Assembly: GCF_035917235.1 (NCBI RefSeq)
Contig: NZ_CP108423.1
Location: forward strand, 3,723,001-3,787,000
Length of the DNA: 64,000 nucleotides
Reading direction: 5' to 3'
Source of the DNA: Streptomyces sp. NBC_01294
GTDB taxonomy: Bacteria; Actinomycetota; Actinomycetes; Streptomycetales; Streptomycetaceae
The translations under genes and the position numbers were made by a program. The notes below the pieces were generated by a model that was not told where the DNA came from, ran no database searches, and was given only the letters and a program-made list of their open reading frames with translations. Shown here in pieces: positions 8,405 to 17,195 of the stretch; positions within the stretch are counted from its first letter, which is position 1, and every line of letters begins with the position of its first letter.

Positions 8405-9246
8405 TCGGGCCCTCCAGGGATCAGTCCGTGATCTTGAAGGTACTCGAGCTGCGCCCGAACGGACCATTCGGCGGCCGGCCACAGGGAACGGTCCACGTCC
8501 GCGTAGACCTGGGCGACGACCGCCCCGGGGGTCACGAAGCCGTTCTCGACGGCGGTCTCGACCTGGGCGAGCCGGTGCGCCCGGTGGGCCAGGTAGTACT
8601 CGACGGCGCCCTGGGCGTCCTCCAGGACCGGCCCGTGGCCCGGCAGGACGGTGTGCACCCCGTCGTCCACGGTGAGCGAGCGCAGGCGGCGCAGGGAGTC
8701 CAGGTAGTCGCCGAGGCGGCCGTCGGGATGGGCGACGACGGTGGTGCCGCGGCCCAGGATGGTGTCTCCGGTCAGGACGGCACGGTCGGCGGGCAGGTGG
8801 AAGCAGAGCGAGTCGCTGGTGTGGCCGGGGGTCGGGACCACGCGCAGCTCCAGCCCGCCCGTGCGGATCACGTCCCCGGCGGCCAGGCCCTCGTCGCCGA
8901 GGCGCAGCGCCGCGTCCAGGGCGCGGACCTTGGTGCCGGTGAGCTCGGCGAAGCGGCCCGCGCCCTCGGCGTGGTCGGGGTGGCCATGGGTCAGCAGGGT
9001 CAGGGCGATCCGCTTGCCGGCCTGCTCCGCGGTGGCGATGACCGCCCTCAGGTGTCCGTCGTCCAGCGGGCCGGGGTCGATCACGACGGCGAGGTCGGAG
9101 CCGGGCTCGGAGAGGAGCCAGGTGTTGGTGCCGTCCAGGGTCATCGCGGAGGCGTTGGGGGCCAGGATGTTCACCGCGCGGGCGGTCGCCGGCCCGGAGG
9201 TGACGAATCCGCGGGGCTGTCCGGGCAGTGCGACGGCGTCGCTCAT
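8401..9246 (-). CDS. MBL-fold metallo-hydrolase
   Basis: A 281-residue metallo-beta-lactamase-fold hydrolase. The zinc motif LTHGHPDHAEGA (HxHxDH type) lies near residue 95, the third His is in VPTPGHTSDS and a later His in LPGHGPV. The C-terminal 60 residues are helical and resemble the end domain of LACTB2-like hydrolases, which can act as endoribonucleases, but no assignment is safe. Both ends overlap neighbours by ATGA (NUDIX upstream, L7/L12-like downstream), so all three are co-translated. M. tuberculosis has a homologue in the same neighbourhood next to crp. Confidence 0.92.
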   Translation of the reverse strand: MSDAVALPGQPRGFVTSGPATARAVNILAPNASAMTLDGTNTWLLSEPGSDLAVVIDPGPLDDGHLRAVIATAEQAGKRIALTLLTHGHPDHAEGAGRFAELTGTKVRALDAALRLGDEGLAAGDVIRTGGLELRVVPTPGHTSDSLCFHLPADRAVLTGDTILGRGTTVVAHPDGRLGDYLDSLRRLRSLTVDDGVHTVLPGHGPVLEDAQGAVEYYLAHRAHRLAQVETAVENGFVTPGAVVAQVYADVDRSLWPAAEWSVRAQLEYLQDHGLIPGGPE

Positions 9247-10151
9247 GCGGTGCCTCCCGGACGGCCGGGGCGGACCCGCTTGGTGAACTCGTCGTGGCCC
9301 GGCCAGCTGAGCACCAGCTCGCCATCCTCCAGCGAGGCCTCGGCCAGGACCGGGGTGAGGTCCTGGGCCGCGGCCGCGGTGAGCGCGTCGAGGGCGCTCC
9401 CGTACGGCTCCAGGGAACGCAGGGTGGAGATGGTGGGCGGCATCATCAGCAGCTCGCCCTTGTCGTAGCCGGCGGCCGCGTCGGCCGGGCGGATCCACAC
9501 CGTCCGGTCGGCCTCGGTGGAGGCGTTGCGGGTGCGCTGGCCCTCGGGGAGGGCTGCGACGAAGAACCACGTGTCGTAGCGGCGCGGCTCGAACTCGGGC
9601 GTGATCCAGCGCGCCCACGCCCCGAGCAGGTCGGAGCGCAGTCGCAGGCCCCGGCGGTCGAGGAACTCCGCGAAGGACAGCTCCCGCGCCACGAGGGCCT
9701 GCCGGTCGGCCTCCCAGTCGTCACCGGTGGTGTCGCCGACGACGGTGTCCGGGGTCTGCCCGGCGAGCAGGACGCCCGCCTCCTCGAAGGTCTCCCGCAC
9801 GGCGCCGCAGACGATGGCCTGCGCGGTACGGGCATCGGTCCCGAGCCGGGCCGCCCAGTCCTCCTGCGAGGGCCCCGCCCAGCCGACCTGGTGCTCCTCG
9901 TCGCGGGGGTCGACCCCGCCGCCCGGATAGGCGTACGCGCCCCCGGCGAAGGCCATGGAGGCCCGTCTGCGCAGCATGTGCACGGTGGGCCCGGCAGGCG
10001 TGTCGCGCAGGAGCATCACGGTGGCGGCGCGCCGCGGCTGCACCGGGGTGAGCGATCCGTCCGCGAGCGCGCGGATGCGGTCGGGCCACTCCGGGGGGTA
10101 CCACTGGCCTCCGGCGGGGGGCTGCTGCTGACCATGCTGACCATTCGGCAT
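9243..10151 (-). CDS. NUDIX hydrolase
   Basis: A 302-residue NUDIX-superfamily protein, first gene of a coupled operon with the MBL and L7/L12-like genes. The start of the box is GGAYAYPGGGVDPRD (about residue 72); the helix VRETFEEAGVLLAG with the metal-binding Glu residues follows after an insertion of about 45 residues, as in the long NUDT19-like/RNase-adjacent NUDIX group. The N-terminus is Gln/Pro-rich. The substrate is unknown. A 9-bp inverted repeat (GGCCGGATG/CATCCGGCC, 10152-10176) lies directly before the start and could be a regulatory site. Confidence 0.88.
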   Translation of the reverse strand: MPNGQHGQQQPPAGGQWYPPEWPDRIRALADGSLTPVQPRRAATVMLLRDTPAGPTVHMLRRRASMAFAGGAYAYPGGGVDPRDEEHQVGWAGPSQEDWAARLGTDARTAQAIVCGAVRETFEEAGVLLAGQTPDTVVGDTTGDDWEADRQALVARELSFAEFLDRRGLRLRSDLLGAWARWITPEFEPRRYDTWFFVAALPEGQRTRNASTEADRTVWIRPADAAAGYDKGELLMMPPTISTLRSLEPYGSALDALTAAAAQDLTPVLAEASLEDGELVLSWPGHDEFTKRVRPGRPGGTA

Positions 10152-10339
10152 GGCCGGATGCTACGGCCATCCGGCCCGATGTTCGAGGGTCCCCTGCCCT
10201 GACCTGCCGCTCGGCAGGGCTGCGCCGGGCCTCGCAGACCGGGCCTCGGCCTGCGGGAGGGGCTGGATCCGGCAGAGCCCGGCCGCGCCGCCGCTCGGGG
10301 CGGCCGGGGGCCGGGCTCGCGGATCCCTCCCCGGAGGGG

Positions 10340-10813
10340 TCAGGCTCCGGCCACCAGCTCGACCTGGATCTCGATCTCGACCGGCGCGTCCAGCGGCAGG
10401 ACCGCCACGCCGACCGCGCTGCGGGCGTGGACGCCCTTGTCGCCGAGGACGGCGCCGAGCAGCTCGCTCGCGCCGTTCAGCACGCCCGGCTGACCCGTGA
10501 AGTCGGGGGACGAGGCGATGAAGCCGACGACCTTCACGACACGCGCGATCTTGTCGAGGTCACCGATCACGGACTTGACGGCGGCCAGGGCGTTCAGCGC
10601 GCACGTGGCGGCCAGCTCCTTGGCCTGCTCCGGCGAGACCTCGGCGCCGACCTTGCCGGTGACCGGCATGCTGCCCTTGACCATCGGGAGCTGGCCCGCG
10701 GTGTAGACGTACGCGCCCGACCGCACGGCCGGCTGGTAGGTGGCCAGCGGCGGGACGACCTCGGGCAGGGTCAGGCCGAGCTCGGCCAGCTTCGCGTCGA
10801 CGACTCCGCTCAT
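10340..10813 (-). CDS. RidA/YjgF family enamine-imine deaminase
   Basis: A 157-residue RidA-like protein. Canonical RidA deaminates reactive 2-aminoacrylate and similar imines produced by PLP enzymes. The sequence has AGQLPMVKG, the helix ECSPEQAKELAATCALNALAAVKS-like core and the C-terminal LPLDAPVEIEIQVELVA. The catalytic Arg expected before VxVxxLP is not in place: HARSAVGVAVLPLDAPVEIE has Arg in HARSAVG instead, as in the longer actinobacterial subgroup, so its activity may differ from that of canonical RidA. It overlaps the DUF4177 gene by four bases. Confidence 0.9.
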   Translation of the reverse strand: MSGVVDAKLAELGLTLPEVVPPLATYQPAVRSGAYVYTAGQLPMVKGSMPVTGKVGAEVSPEQAKELAATCALNALAAVKSVIGDLDKIARVVKVVGFIASSPDFTGQPGVLNGASELLGAVLGDKGVHARSAVGVAVLPLDAPVEIEIQVELVAGA

Positions 10814-10971
10814 GCCTTCTCCCGCTTGAGGTAGGCCACGAGCTGCTCGGGGTTGTTCGGGCCGGGCACGACCTGGACGAGCTCCCAGCCGTCCTCGCCC
10901 CAGGTGTCCAGGATCTGCTTGGTGGCGTGAACCAGCAGCGGGACCGTCGCATATTCGAACTTCTTGGTCAT
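10810..10971 (-). CDS. DUF4177 small protein
   Basis: A 53-residue protein, MTKKFEYATVPLLVHATKQI then LDTWGEDGWELVQVVPGPNN and a Lys/Arg end. The WGEDGWELVQV motif is typical of DUF4177, whose function is unknown. The start is the ATG at 10971, and the TGA overlaps the RidA start, so the two are translationally coupled. The pair is conserved in actinobacteria next to the ArsA-like ATPases. It is divergent from the ATPase genes, with a 198-base shared promoter region between. Confidence 0.9.
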   Translation of the reverse strand: MTKKFEYATVPLLVHATKQILDTWGEDGWELVQVVPGPNNPEQLVAYLKREKA

Positions 10972-11169
10972 GGGAGCGAGGGTAGTGCCTGTGATGCGGA
11001 GCTCATGCGCGTCCCGGCGGCCGTGTGGTGCGGGAGCCCGCCCGAGTGGTCTGACCAGAGGGTTCGCGCGTCCGGCGCGGATCCGGCGTAACGCACCTCA
11101 CCCTCGAACACTCCGGCAGAACCACCCGGCTCCCTCGGAGTCGACACGAAGGAATTAGGCTCGGACGCT

Positions 11170-12150
11170 GTGAGCAGGCTCCAGGTGGTCAGCGGCAAGG
11201 GCGGCACCGGCAAGACCACGGTCGCCGCGGCACTCGCGCTTGCCCTCGCACGCGAGGGCAAGCGGACTCTTCTGGTGGAGGTCGAGGGCAGGCAGGGGCT
11301 CGCGCAGCTCTTCGGTGCCGAGGCGCTCCCGTACGAGGAGCGGAAGATCGCCGTGGCGCCGGGCGGGGGTGAGGTGTTCGCGCTCGCCATCGACGCCGAA
11401 CGGGCGCTGCTGGACTACCTCCAGATGTTCTACAAGCTCGGCTCGGCCGGCCGCGCGCTCAAGAAGCTCGGCGCCATCGACTTCGCGACGACTATCGCCC
11501 CCGGGCTGCGCGACGTGCTGCTGACCGGCAAGGCGTGCGAGGCGGTACGGCGCAAGAACAAGGCCGGCGCGTACGTCTACGACCACGTGATCATGGACGC
11601 GCCGCCGACCGGGCGGATCACCCGGTTCCTGAACGTCAACGACGAGGTGGCGGGCCTGGCCCGGTTCGGTCCGATCCACAACCAGGCGCAGGCCGTCATG
11701 AAGGTGCTCAAGTCCCCCGAGACGGCCGTGCACCTGGTCACCCTCCTGGAGGAGATGCCCGTCCAGGAGACCGCGGACGGCATCGAGGAACTGCGCGCGG
11801 CCGGGCTGCCGGTCGGCCGCGTCGTCGTCAACATGGTCCGGCCGCACCACCTGGACGAGGACACCCTGCGCACCGCGGCCGGCGACCACCGCGCCGAGGT
11901 GGCGAAGGCGCTGTCCCGGGCGGGCCTCGGCGGCGCGCGCCGCGGCGGGCTGGCCGAGCGGCTGGTGGACCCGCTGCTCGCGCAGGCCGCCGAGCACGCG
12001 AGCCGGGTGGAGCTGGAGCGCGCGCAGCGGGCCGTACTGACGGGGCTGGACCTGCCCACGTACGAACTCCCCCTGCTCGGCGCGGGGATGGATCTGGCCG
12101 GGCTGTACGGGCTGGCCAAGGAACTGCGGAAGCAGTCGGTGGCCGAATGA
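11170..12150 (+). CDS. ArsA/GET3-family ATPase, first of pair
   Basis: A 326-residue P-loop ATPase of the ArsA/MinD superfamily. The deviant Walker A VSGKGGTGKTT (about residues 7-17) has both the signature and catalytic Lys. VIMDAPPTGRITRFL (about 141) is the switch/Walker B region. There are no ArsA arsenite-binding Cys clusters, so arsenic transport is unlikely. M. tuberculosis Rv3679/Rv3680 are the counterpart pair beside whiB4 and ponA2, described as GET3-like. GTG start at 11170. It overlaps the second ATPase by ATGA, which suggests a heteromer. Confidence 0.92.
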   Translation: MSRLQVVSGKGGTGKTTVAAALALALAREGKRTLLVEVEGRQGLAQLFGAEALPYEERKIAVAPGGGEVFALAIDAERALLDYLQMFYKLGSAGRALKKLGAIDFATTIAPGLRDVLLTGKACEAVRRKNKAGAYVYDHVIMDAPPTGRITRFLNVNDEVAGLARFGPIHNQAQAVMKVLKSPETAVHLVTLLEEMPVQETADGIEELRAAGLPVGRVVVNMVRPHHLDEDTLRTAAGDHRAEVAKALSRAGLGGARRGGLAERLVDPLLAQAAEHASRVELERAQRAVLTGLDLPTYELPLLGAGMDLAGLYGLAKELRKQSVAE

Positions 12151-13511
12151 GCGAGGGGGTGGACACCGTGGGCCTGGACACTCCGCCGCGGCTGGCGGTC
12201 GACCGGCTGCTGGACGACCGGGAGACCCGGATCATCGTGTGCTGCGGGGCGGGCGGGGTCGGCAAGACCACCACGGCCGCGGCACTGGGCGTACGGGCGG
12301 CCGGGCGCGGGCGGAAGGCGGTCGTGCTCACCATCGACCCGGCCCGGCGGCTCGCGCAGTCGATGGGGATCGACTCGCTGGACAACACCCCGCGCAAGGT
12401 CGAGACCGTGGGGGCGGGCGACGGCGAACTGCACGCCATGATGCTGGACATGAAGCGGACCTTCGACGAGATCGTCGAGGCGCACGCGGACGGCGAGCGG
12501 GCCCGGGCCATCCTCGCCAATCCCTTCTACCAGTCGCTGTCGGCCGGCTTCGCGGGCACGCAGGAGTACATGGCGATGGAGAAGCTGGGGCAGCTGCGGG
12601 CCCGGGACGACTGGGACCTGATCATCGTGGACACGCCGCCGAGCCGGTCCGCGCTGGACTTCCTGGACGCGCCGAAGCGCCTCGGGTCCTTCCTGGACGG
12701 GAAGTTCATCCGGGTGCTGATGGCTCCGGCGAAGGTGGGCGGCCGGGCCGGGATGAAGTTCCTGAATGTCGGCATGTCGATGATGACCGGCACCCTCAGC
12801 AAGCTGATGGGGGCCTCGCTGCTGAAGGACGTCCAGACCTTCGTGGCCGCGATGGACACGATGTTCGGCGGTTTCCGGACGCGCGCGGACGCGACCTTCC
12901 GGCTGCTCCAGGCGCCCGGTACGGCCTTCCTGGTGGTCGCGGCGCCCGAACCGGACGCCCTGCGCGAGGCGGCGTACTTCGTGGAGCGGCTGGCCGCGGA
13001 GAACATGCCGCTCGCCGGTCTGGTACTGAACCGGGTGCACGGCAGCGGCGCCGACCAGCTGTCCGCCGAACGGGCGTTGGCCGCCGCAGAGAATCTTGAA
13101 GAAGGCGGCATTGTCGATCAGGAGTCCGGGAAAGCTGGACTTCGTGACTCGGCCGCGGGACCCACCGAAACCGCGGAGACCGCGACCCCTGAGGCGGCGG
13201 ACCCTCCGGGGACGGCTGACACGCCGAAGACCGCCGAGTCCGCACGGACCGCGAACCCTCCCGAGACAGGCTCCCCCGGCACCGAAGGCGACACCGCGGT
13301 CGTCGACCAGATCACGGCAGGACTGCTGCGCCTGCACGCCGAACGGATGCAGGTGATCGCGCGTGAGCAGCGCACACGCGATCGATTCACCTCACTGCAC
13401 CCCGAAGTGGCGGTGGCCGAAGTGGCCGCCCTGCCCGGCGATGTGCACGACCTCGCCGGGCTGCTGGCCATCGGAGAACGACTCGCGGCCGGGGTTCCGG
13501 CCGGAGCGTAG
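12147..13511 (+). CDS. ArsA/GET3-family ATPase, second of pair, signature Lys absent
   Basis: A 454-residue partner of the preceding ATPase. The Walker A reads CCGAGGVGKTTTAAA (about residues 32-46): the P-loop Lys is kept, but the signature Lys that normally precedes GG is Ala. LIIVDTPPSRSALDFLDAP (about 158) is the switch/Walker B region. A 55-residue low-complexity linker of Thr, Ala, Pro and Glu (about 330-390, with TAETATPEA and GTADTPKTAESA) separates the core from a conserved helical end. The linker is probably a streptomycete insertion. It converges with wblA. Confidence 0.92.
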   Translation: MSEGVDTVGLDTPPRLAVDRLLDDRETRIIVCCGAGGVGKTTTAAALGVRAAGRGRKAVVLTIDPARRLAQSMGIDSLDNTPRKVETVGAGDGELHAMMLDMKRTFDEIVEAHADGERARAILANPFYQSLSAGFAGTQEYMAMEKLGQLRARDDWDLIIVDTPPSRSALDFLDAPKRLGSFLDGKFIRVLMAPAKVGGRAGMKFLNVGMSMMTGTLSKLMGASLLKDVQTFVAAMDTMFGGFRTRADATFRLLQAPGTAFLVVAAPEPDALREAAYFVERLAAENMPLAGLVLNRVHGSGADQLSAERALAAAENLEEGGIVDQESGKAGLRDSAAGPTETAETATPEAADPPGTADTPKTAESARTANPPETGSPGTEGDTAVVDQITAGLLRLHAERMQVIAREQRTRDRFTSLHPEVAVAEVAALPGDVHDLAGLLAIGERLAAGVPAGA

Positions 13512-13540
13512 GCGTTCGTACGTCGTGGCGGCCGCGTGAT

Positions 13541-13891
13541 CTACCCGGCTGCCGCGTACGCCTCGTACGGAACGTCGATCTCCGCGTCTGCATCCATGGT
13601 GAGGATGCCCGTGCTGCGCTCGTACTCCGTACGTGCGGTTTCGAGCAGCCGTCGCCACGAGGTGACGGTGGGACGCCGGCGCAGCAGTGCGCGTCGTTCC
13701 CGCTCGGTCATTCCGCCCCACACGCCGAACTCGACACGGTTGTCGAGCGCGTCGGCCAGGCATTCGGTCCGCACCGGACATCCGGTGCACACCGCCTTGG
13801 CCCTGTTCTGTGCCGCTCCTTGAACGAACAGTTCATCCGGATCGGTAGTGCGGCAGGCTGCCTGCGCACTCCAGTCGGTAACCCAGCCCAT
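13541..13891 (-). CDS. wblA: WhiB-like iron-sulfur regulator WblA
   Basis: A WhiB-family regulator binding a [4Fe-4S] cluster; in Streptomyces WblA represses antibiotic production and is needed for sporulation. The four cluster Cys have spacing C-X21-C-X2-C-X5-C (ACRTTDP, then CTGCPVRTEC), followed by the GVWGGM turn and the basic RERRALLRRRP segment that contacts DNA or sigma. I chose ATG at 13891 (MGWVTDWSAQ, 116 residues), preceded by GGGAGAGGA; an in-frame GTG at 13948 would add 19 residues with poorer codon use. Synteny with ponA and the ATPase pair supports the wblA/whiB4 identity. Confidence 0.95.
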   Translation of the reverse strand: MGWVTDWSAQAACRTTDPDELFVQGAAQNRAKAVCTGCPVRTECLADALDNRVEFGVWGGMTERERRALLRRRPTVTSWRRLLETARTEYERSTGILTMDADAEIDVPYEAYAAAG

Positions 13892-14276
13892 CCCGGCGCC
13901 GTCCTCTCCCGAATCGAGGCTCCCCCACGGCGGTAGCGGCATATTCACCGCTGCCAGTTGAGGACGTTACGGAAGGCGGGCACAGTGCAACACCCCCGAC
14001 GGGCCCAATCTTGAATGGTCCGAACGGACTATGGGTAAGCGGCAGATCACCCGACGGAGTGATCCGACGACATGCCCGACCATTCCGGCGATTCGGGTGT
14101 AATCGGCGGGGCGGCTTCAGCAGAGGGGCGAGATTCGGACATCAGTCCACCCCATTCGGGAAGGGTGAAAATCAAGCCGAGGGGTTGATGTCGCACCGCA
14201 CTGCTGTGACAGTTGAGGACAGCTTAGGCCAAGGCATTCGCGTGTGTCCGGCGAATCAGAACGTAGGCTGCCCTCC
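13892..14276. promoter_or_regulatory. Divergent wblA-ponA intergenic region with repeats
   Basis: A 385-base gene-free stretch with lower GC than its flanks. It holds an 11-base direct repeat CAGTTGAGGAC (13955-13965 and 14210-14220), one copy near each gene, and two inverted repeats: GTCCG-AA-CGGAC (14018-14029) and GATCAC-N8-GTGATC (14045-14064). These are candidate operators. I could not place a confident -35/-10 pair for either gene. Confidence 0.45.
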
Positions 14277-16571
14277 ATGGGAAAGAAGCGCTCGGGCGGC
14301 GGGCTCACGGGGAGCCAGCAGGCCGCCAAGTTCCTCGGGGTGTCCGTTCTCTCCGGAGTTGTGCTGGCCGGCATGGCGATTCCGGCCGCAGGCGCCCTGG
14401 GGCTCGCCGCCAAGGGCACGGTCGAGGGATTCGATGAGATCCCGGCCAATCTCAAGACTCCGCCACTGAGTCAGCGGACCACGATTCTGGACGCCGAGGG
14501 TGGCGTGATCGCCACCGTCTATTCACGCGACCGGCAGGTGGTCCCGCTCACGGCGATCTCCCCGTACATGCAGAAGGCGATCGTCGCCATCGAGGACTCG
14601 CGTTTCTACGAGCACGGTGCGGTCGACCTCAAGGGCATCCTGCGCGCGGTCAACCGCAACGCACAGGAAGGCGGCGCCGCACAGGGCGCCTCCACGCTCA
14701 CCCAGCAGTACGTGAAGAACGTGTTCGTCGAAGAGGCCGGCGACGACGAGACCAAGGTCCGAGAGGCCCAGGAGAAGAGCCTCGGCCGCAAGATCCGCGA
14801 ACTGAAGTACGCGATCCAGGTCGAGGAAGAGCTCGGGAAGAAGAAGATCCTCGAGAACTACCTCAACATCACCTTCTTCGGTCAGCAGGCCTACGGGATC
14901 GAATCCGCGGCCCAGCGCTACTTCAGCAAGGCCTCCAAGGACCTGACCCTGGAGGAGTCCGCGCTGCTGGCGGGCCTCGTGCAGTCGCCGAGCCGCTACG
15001 ACCCCGTGAACGACACGCAGGAGGCGATGAAGCGCCGCAACCTCGTCCTCCAGCGGATGGCCGACATCAAGGACATCTCGCAGGCGGAGGCGGACGCGGC
15101 GAAGGCGAAGCCGGTCGTACTGAAGGTGACCAAGCCGAAGAACGGCTGCATCACCGCGGTCAAGGGCGCCGGCTTCTTCTGCGACTACGTGCGCAACTCC
15201 TTCCTGACCGACACGGCCTTCGGCAAGACCCGCGAGGAGCGGGCGAAGGTCTGGAACCAGGGCGGCCTGACGGTGCGCACGACCCTGGACCCGCAGTCGC
15301 AGGACGCGGCCAACGAGTCGATCAAGGACCACGTCGACCAGGAGGACTCGATCGCGACGGCCGTGACCATGGTCCAGCCGGGCACCGGCCGGGTGCTGGC
15401 GATGGGCCAGTCCAAGCCGTACGGCTTCGGGAAGAACGAGACGCAGATCAACTACTCCGTGGACAAGCGGATGGGCGGCTCGAACTTCGGCTTCCAGGTG
15501 GGTTCGACCTTCAAGCCGTTCATCGCGGCCGCCGCCCTGGAGGGCGGCATGCCGCCGACGAAGGTGTACCAGGCGCCGAACAAGATGGACTACCCGAGCC
15601 CGATCTCCCGCTGTGACGGCTCGCAGTACGTCAACCCCTCCTACAAGAAGGAGACGGCGAAGAACGAGACCGAGGACGAGATCGGCCCGTACGCGCTGCG
15701 GACGGCGATGGAGAAGTCGATCAACACGTACTTCGTCGAGATGATCGGCGAGATCGGCCTCTGCCCGGTGACGGAGATGACGCAGAAGCTCGGCGTGACC
15801 CCGGCCGACGGCTCGAAGCTGCCCGAGTCCCCGTCGATCGCGCTCGGCTCCGCCGAACTCTCCCCGCTGACGATGGCCAACGCCTACGCGACCTTCGCCA
15901 ACCGCGGCGTCTACTGCACGCCGGTCGCCATCGAGTCGATCACCGACGCGCACGGCAAGGCGCTCGCGGTGCCCAAGACCAAGTGCGACCGGGCCATGTC
16001 GACGGAGACCGCCGACACCATCAACACCCTGCTGGGTGGAGTGGTCGACTCCGGCACCGGTGAGCGCGCCGGCCTGACCGACCGCGACAGCGCCGGCAAG
16101 ACCGGTACGACGGACTCCCGCTACAACGCCTGGTTCGTGGGCTACACCCCGAACCTCTCCGGCGCGGTGTGGGTCGGCTCGGGCGGCACGAGGAAGATCA
16201 CGATGGAGAACATCGTGATCGGCGGCAAGCCGTACGAGAAGGTCTTCGGCGGCGGTCTGCCGGGCCCGATCTGGAAGGACGCGGTCACGGGCGCGCTGGC
16301 CGGGCGTGAGCGCCTGTACTTCAGCACGGTCAGCATCCCGGAACCGAACGTTCCGGCCGGCGGCCCGCGCGGCAACAAGCCGTCCACCAACCCGAGCAGG
16401 CCCGGCAGGCCCGGAGGCGACGGCAAGCCCGGTGGGCGGCCGGGCGGTCAGACGGCCGGAGCCACCGAGGGTGCCACGGGCGGCGGCGGTACCGATCCGC
16501 AGCCCCCGTTCCCCGGGATCACGATCGACCCGCGGGGCGGCGGCCTGATCGGCGGCCGCGACGACCAGTAG
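14277..16571 (+). CDS. ponA: Bifunctional (class A) penicillin-binding protein
   Basis: Polymerises and cross-links peptidoglycan at the outer face of the membrane. After a short cytoplasmic start and one transmembrane helix (about residues 18-45), the glycosyltransferase-51 domain shows EDSRFYEHGAVDLKGI (about 107) and QGASTLTQQYVKN (about 140). The transpeptidase domain has STFKPF (SxxK, about 420), SIN (SxN, about 482) and GKTGTTD (KTG, about 608). The last 70 residues are Gly/Pro/Arg-rich. The start ATG at 14277 gives MGKKRSGG; a GTG at 14244 is in frame. This is the ponA2 equivalent of mycobacteria, divergent from wblA. Confidence 0.95.
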   Translation: MGKKRSGGGLTGSQQAAKFLGVSVLSGVVLAGMAIPAAGALGLAAKGTVEGFDEIPANLKTPPLSQRTTILDAEGGVIATVYSRDRQVVPLTAISPYMQKAIVAIEDSRFYEHGAVDLKGILRAVNRNAQEGGAAQGASTLTQQYVKNVFVEEAGDDETKVREAQEKSLGRKIRELKYAIQVEEELGKKKILENYLNITFFGQQAYGIESAAQRYFSKASKDLTLEESALLAGLVQSPSRYDPVNDTQEAMKRRNLVLQRMADIKDISQAEADAAKAKPVVLKVTKPKNGCITAVKGAGFFCDYVRNSFLTDTAFGKTREERAKVWNQGGLTVRTTLDPQSQDAANESIKDHVDQEDSIATAVTMVQPGTGRVLAMGQSKPYGFGKNETQINYSVDKRMGGSNFGFQVGSTFKPFIAAAALEGGMPPTKVYQAPNKMDYPSPISRCDGSQYVNPSYKKETAKNETEDEIGPYALRTAMEKSINTYFVEMIGEIGLCPVTEMTQKLGVTPADGSKLPESPSIALGSAELSPLTMANAYATFANRGVYCTPVAIESITDAHGKALAVPKTKCDRAMSTETADTINTLLGGVVDSGTGERAGLTDRDSAGKTGTTDSRYNAWFVGYTPNLSGAVWVGSGGTRKITMENIVIGGKPYEKVFGGGLPGPIWKDAVTGALAGRERLYFSTVSIPEPNVPAGGPRGNKPSTNPSRPGRPGGDGKPGGRPGGQTAGATEGATGGGGTDPQPPFPGITIDPRGGGLIGGRDDQ

Positions 16572-16599
16572 CGCCGCGGTCGGCGCACAGCAGTGAAGG

Positions 16600-16635
16600 G
16601 GGAGGGCCCCAGCCGGAACCGGCTGGGGCCCTCCC
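16600..16635. terminator. Bidirectional terminator between ponA and YqeY gene
   Basis: A perfect 17-bp stem, GGGAGGGCCCCAGCCGG paired with its complement, with a two-base centre (AA) and TTT after it on the + strand. It lies between the converging ponA and YqeY-like genes and probably serves both. Confidence 0.85.
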
Positions 16636-16665
16636 TTTACTACTGTCTGTCTGTCTGCTCGCTGC

Positions 16666-17127
16666 CTAGGAGAGCTGCTGCTTGACGACGGCGGCGACGC
16701 GCCCGCCCTCCGCCAGTCCGGCGACCTTCGGGTTCACGATCTTCATGACGGCGCCCATGGCCCGCGGCCCCTCGGCACCCGCCGCCTTGGCCTCCTCGAC
16801 GGCCTGCGTCACGATCGCCACGAGCTCGTCGTCGGTGAGCTGCTTGGGCAGGTACGTGTCGAGGAACTCGCCCTCCGCGGTCTCCCGTGCGGCCTGCTCG
16901 GGGCGGCCGCCCTGGGCGAAGGCCTCGGCCGCCTCACGGCGCTTCTTCGCCTCCTTGGCGATCACCTTGAGGACTTCCTCATCGGAGAGCACACGGGCCT
17001 CCTTGCCCGCGACCTCCTCCTTGGTGATGGCGGAAAGGGTCAGTCGCAGCGTGGACGAGTGCAGCTCGTCGCGCGCCCTGATGGCGGTCGTGAGGTCTTC
17101 CTGGAGCTTGGCCTTGAGCGTGGTCAT
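16666..17127 (-). CDS. GatB/YqeY domain protein
   Basis: A 153-residue stand-alone YqeY protein, related to the tRNA-binding tail of the amidotransferase subunit GatB. It opens MTTLKAKLQEDLTTAIRARD, has LRLTLSAITKEEV, and ends GRVAAVVKQQLS, covering the whole family length. The biochemical role is not known; tRNA or amidotransferase-related binding is inferred from the family. ATG at 17127 is preferred to an upstream ATG that adds 13 low-complexity residues. It is divergent from the metallophosphoesterase, with 68 bases between. Confidence 0.92.
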   Translation of the reverse strand: MTTLKAKLQEDLTTAIRARDELHSSTLRLTLSAITKEEVAGKEARVLSDEEVLKVIAKEAKKRREAAEAFAQGGRPEQAARETAEGEFLDTYLPKQLTDDELVAIVTQAVEEAKAAGAEGPRAMGAVMKIVNPKVAGLAEGGRVAAVVKQQLS

Positions 17128-17195
17128 GGAGGTGAGTGTGCCAGGTGCGGGGGCGGTGGCGCCCACCTGTTTTGCGCGTCTGCGACGATGTGTCC

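Noticed and set aside
10152..10176. Terminator hairpin before the NUDIX gene
   Set aside because: It directly precedes a start codon and has no T-run; more likely an operator or chance palindrome.
9228..10202. Plus-strand 324-residue frame over the NUDIX gene
   Set aside because: Shadow of the NUDIX gene, without recognisable domains.
11170..13511. Arsenite efflux ATPases
   Set aside because: No ArsB, ArsR or arsenite-binding Cys; synteny with wblA/ponA matches the conserved GET3-like pair.
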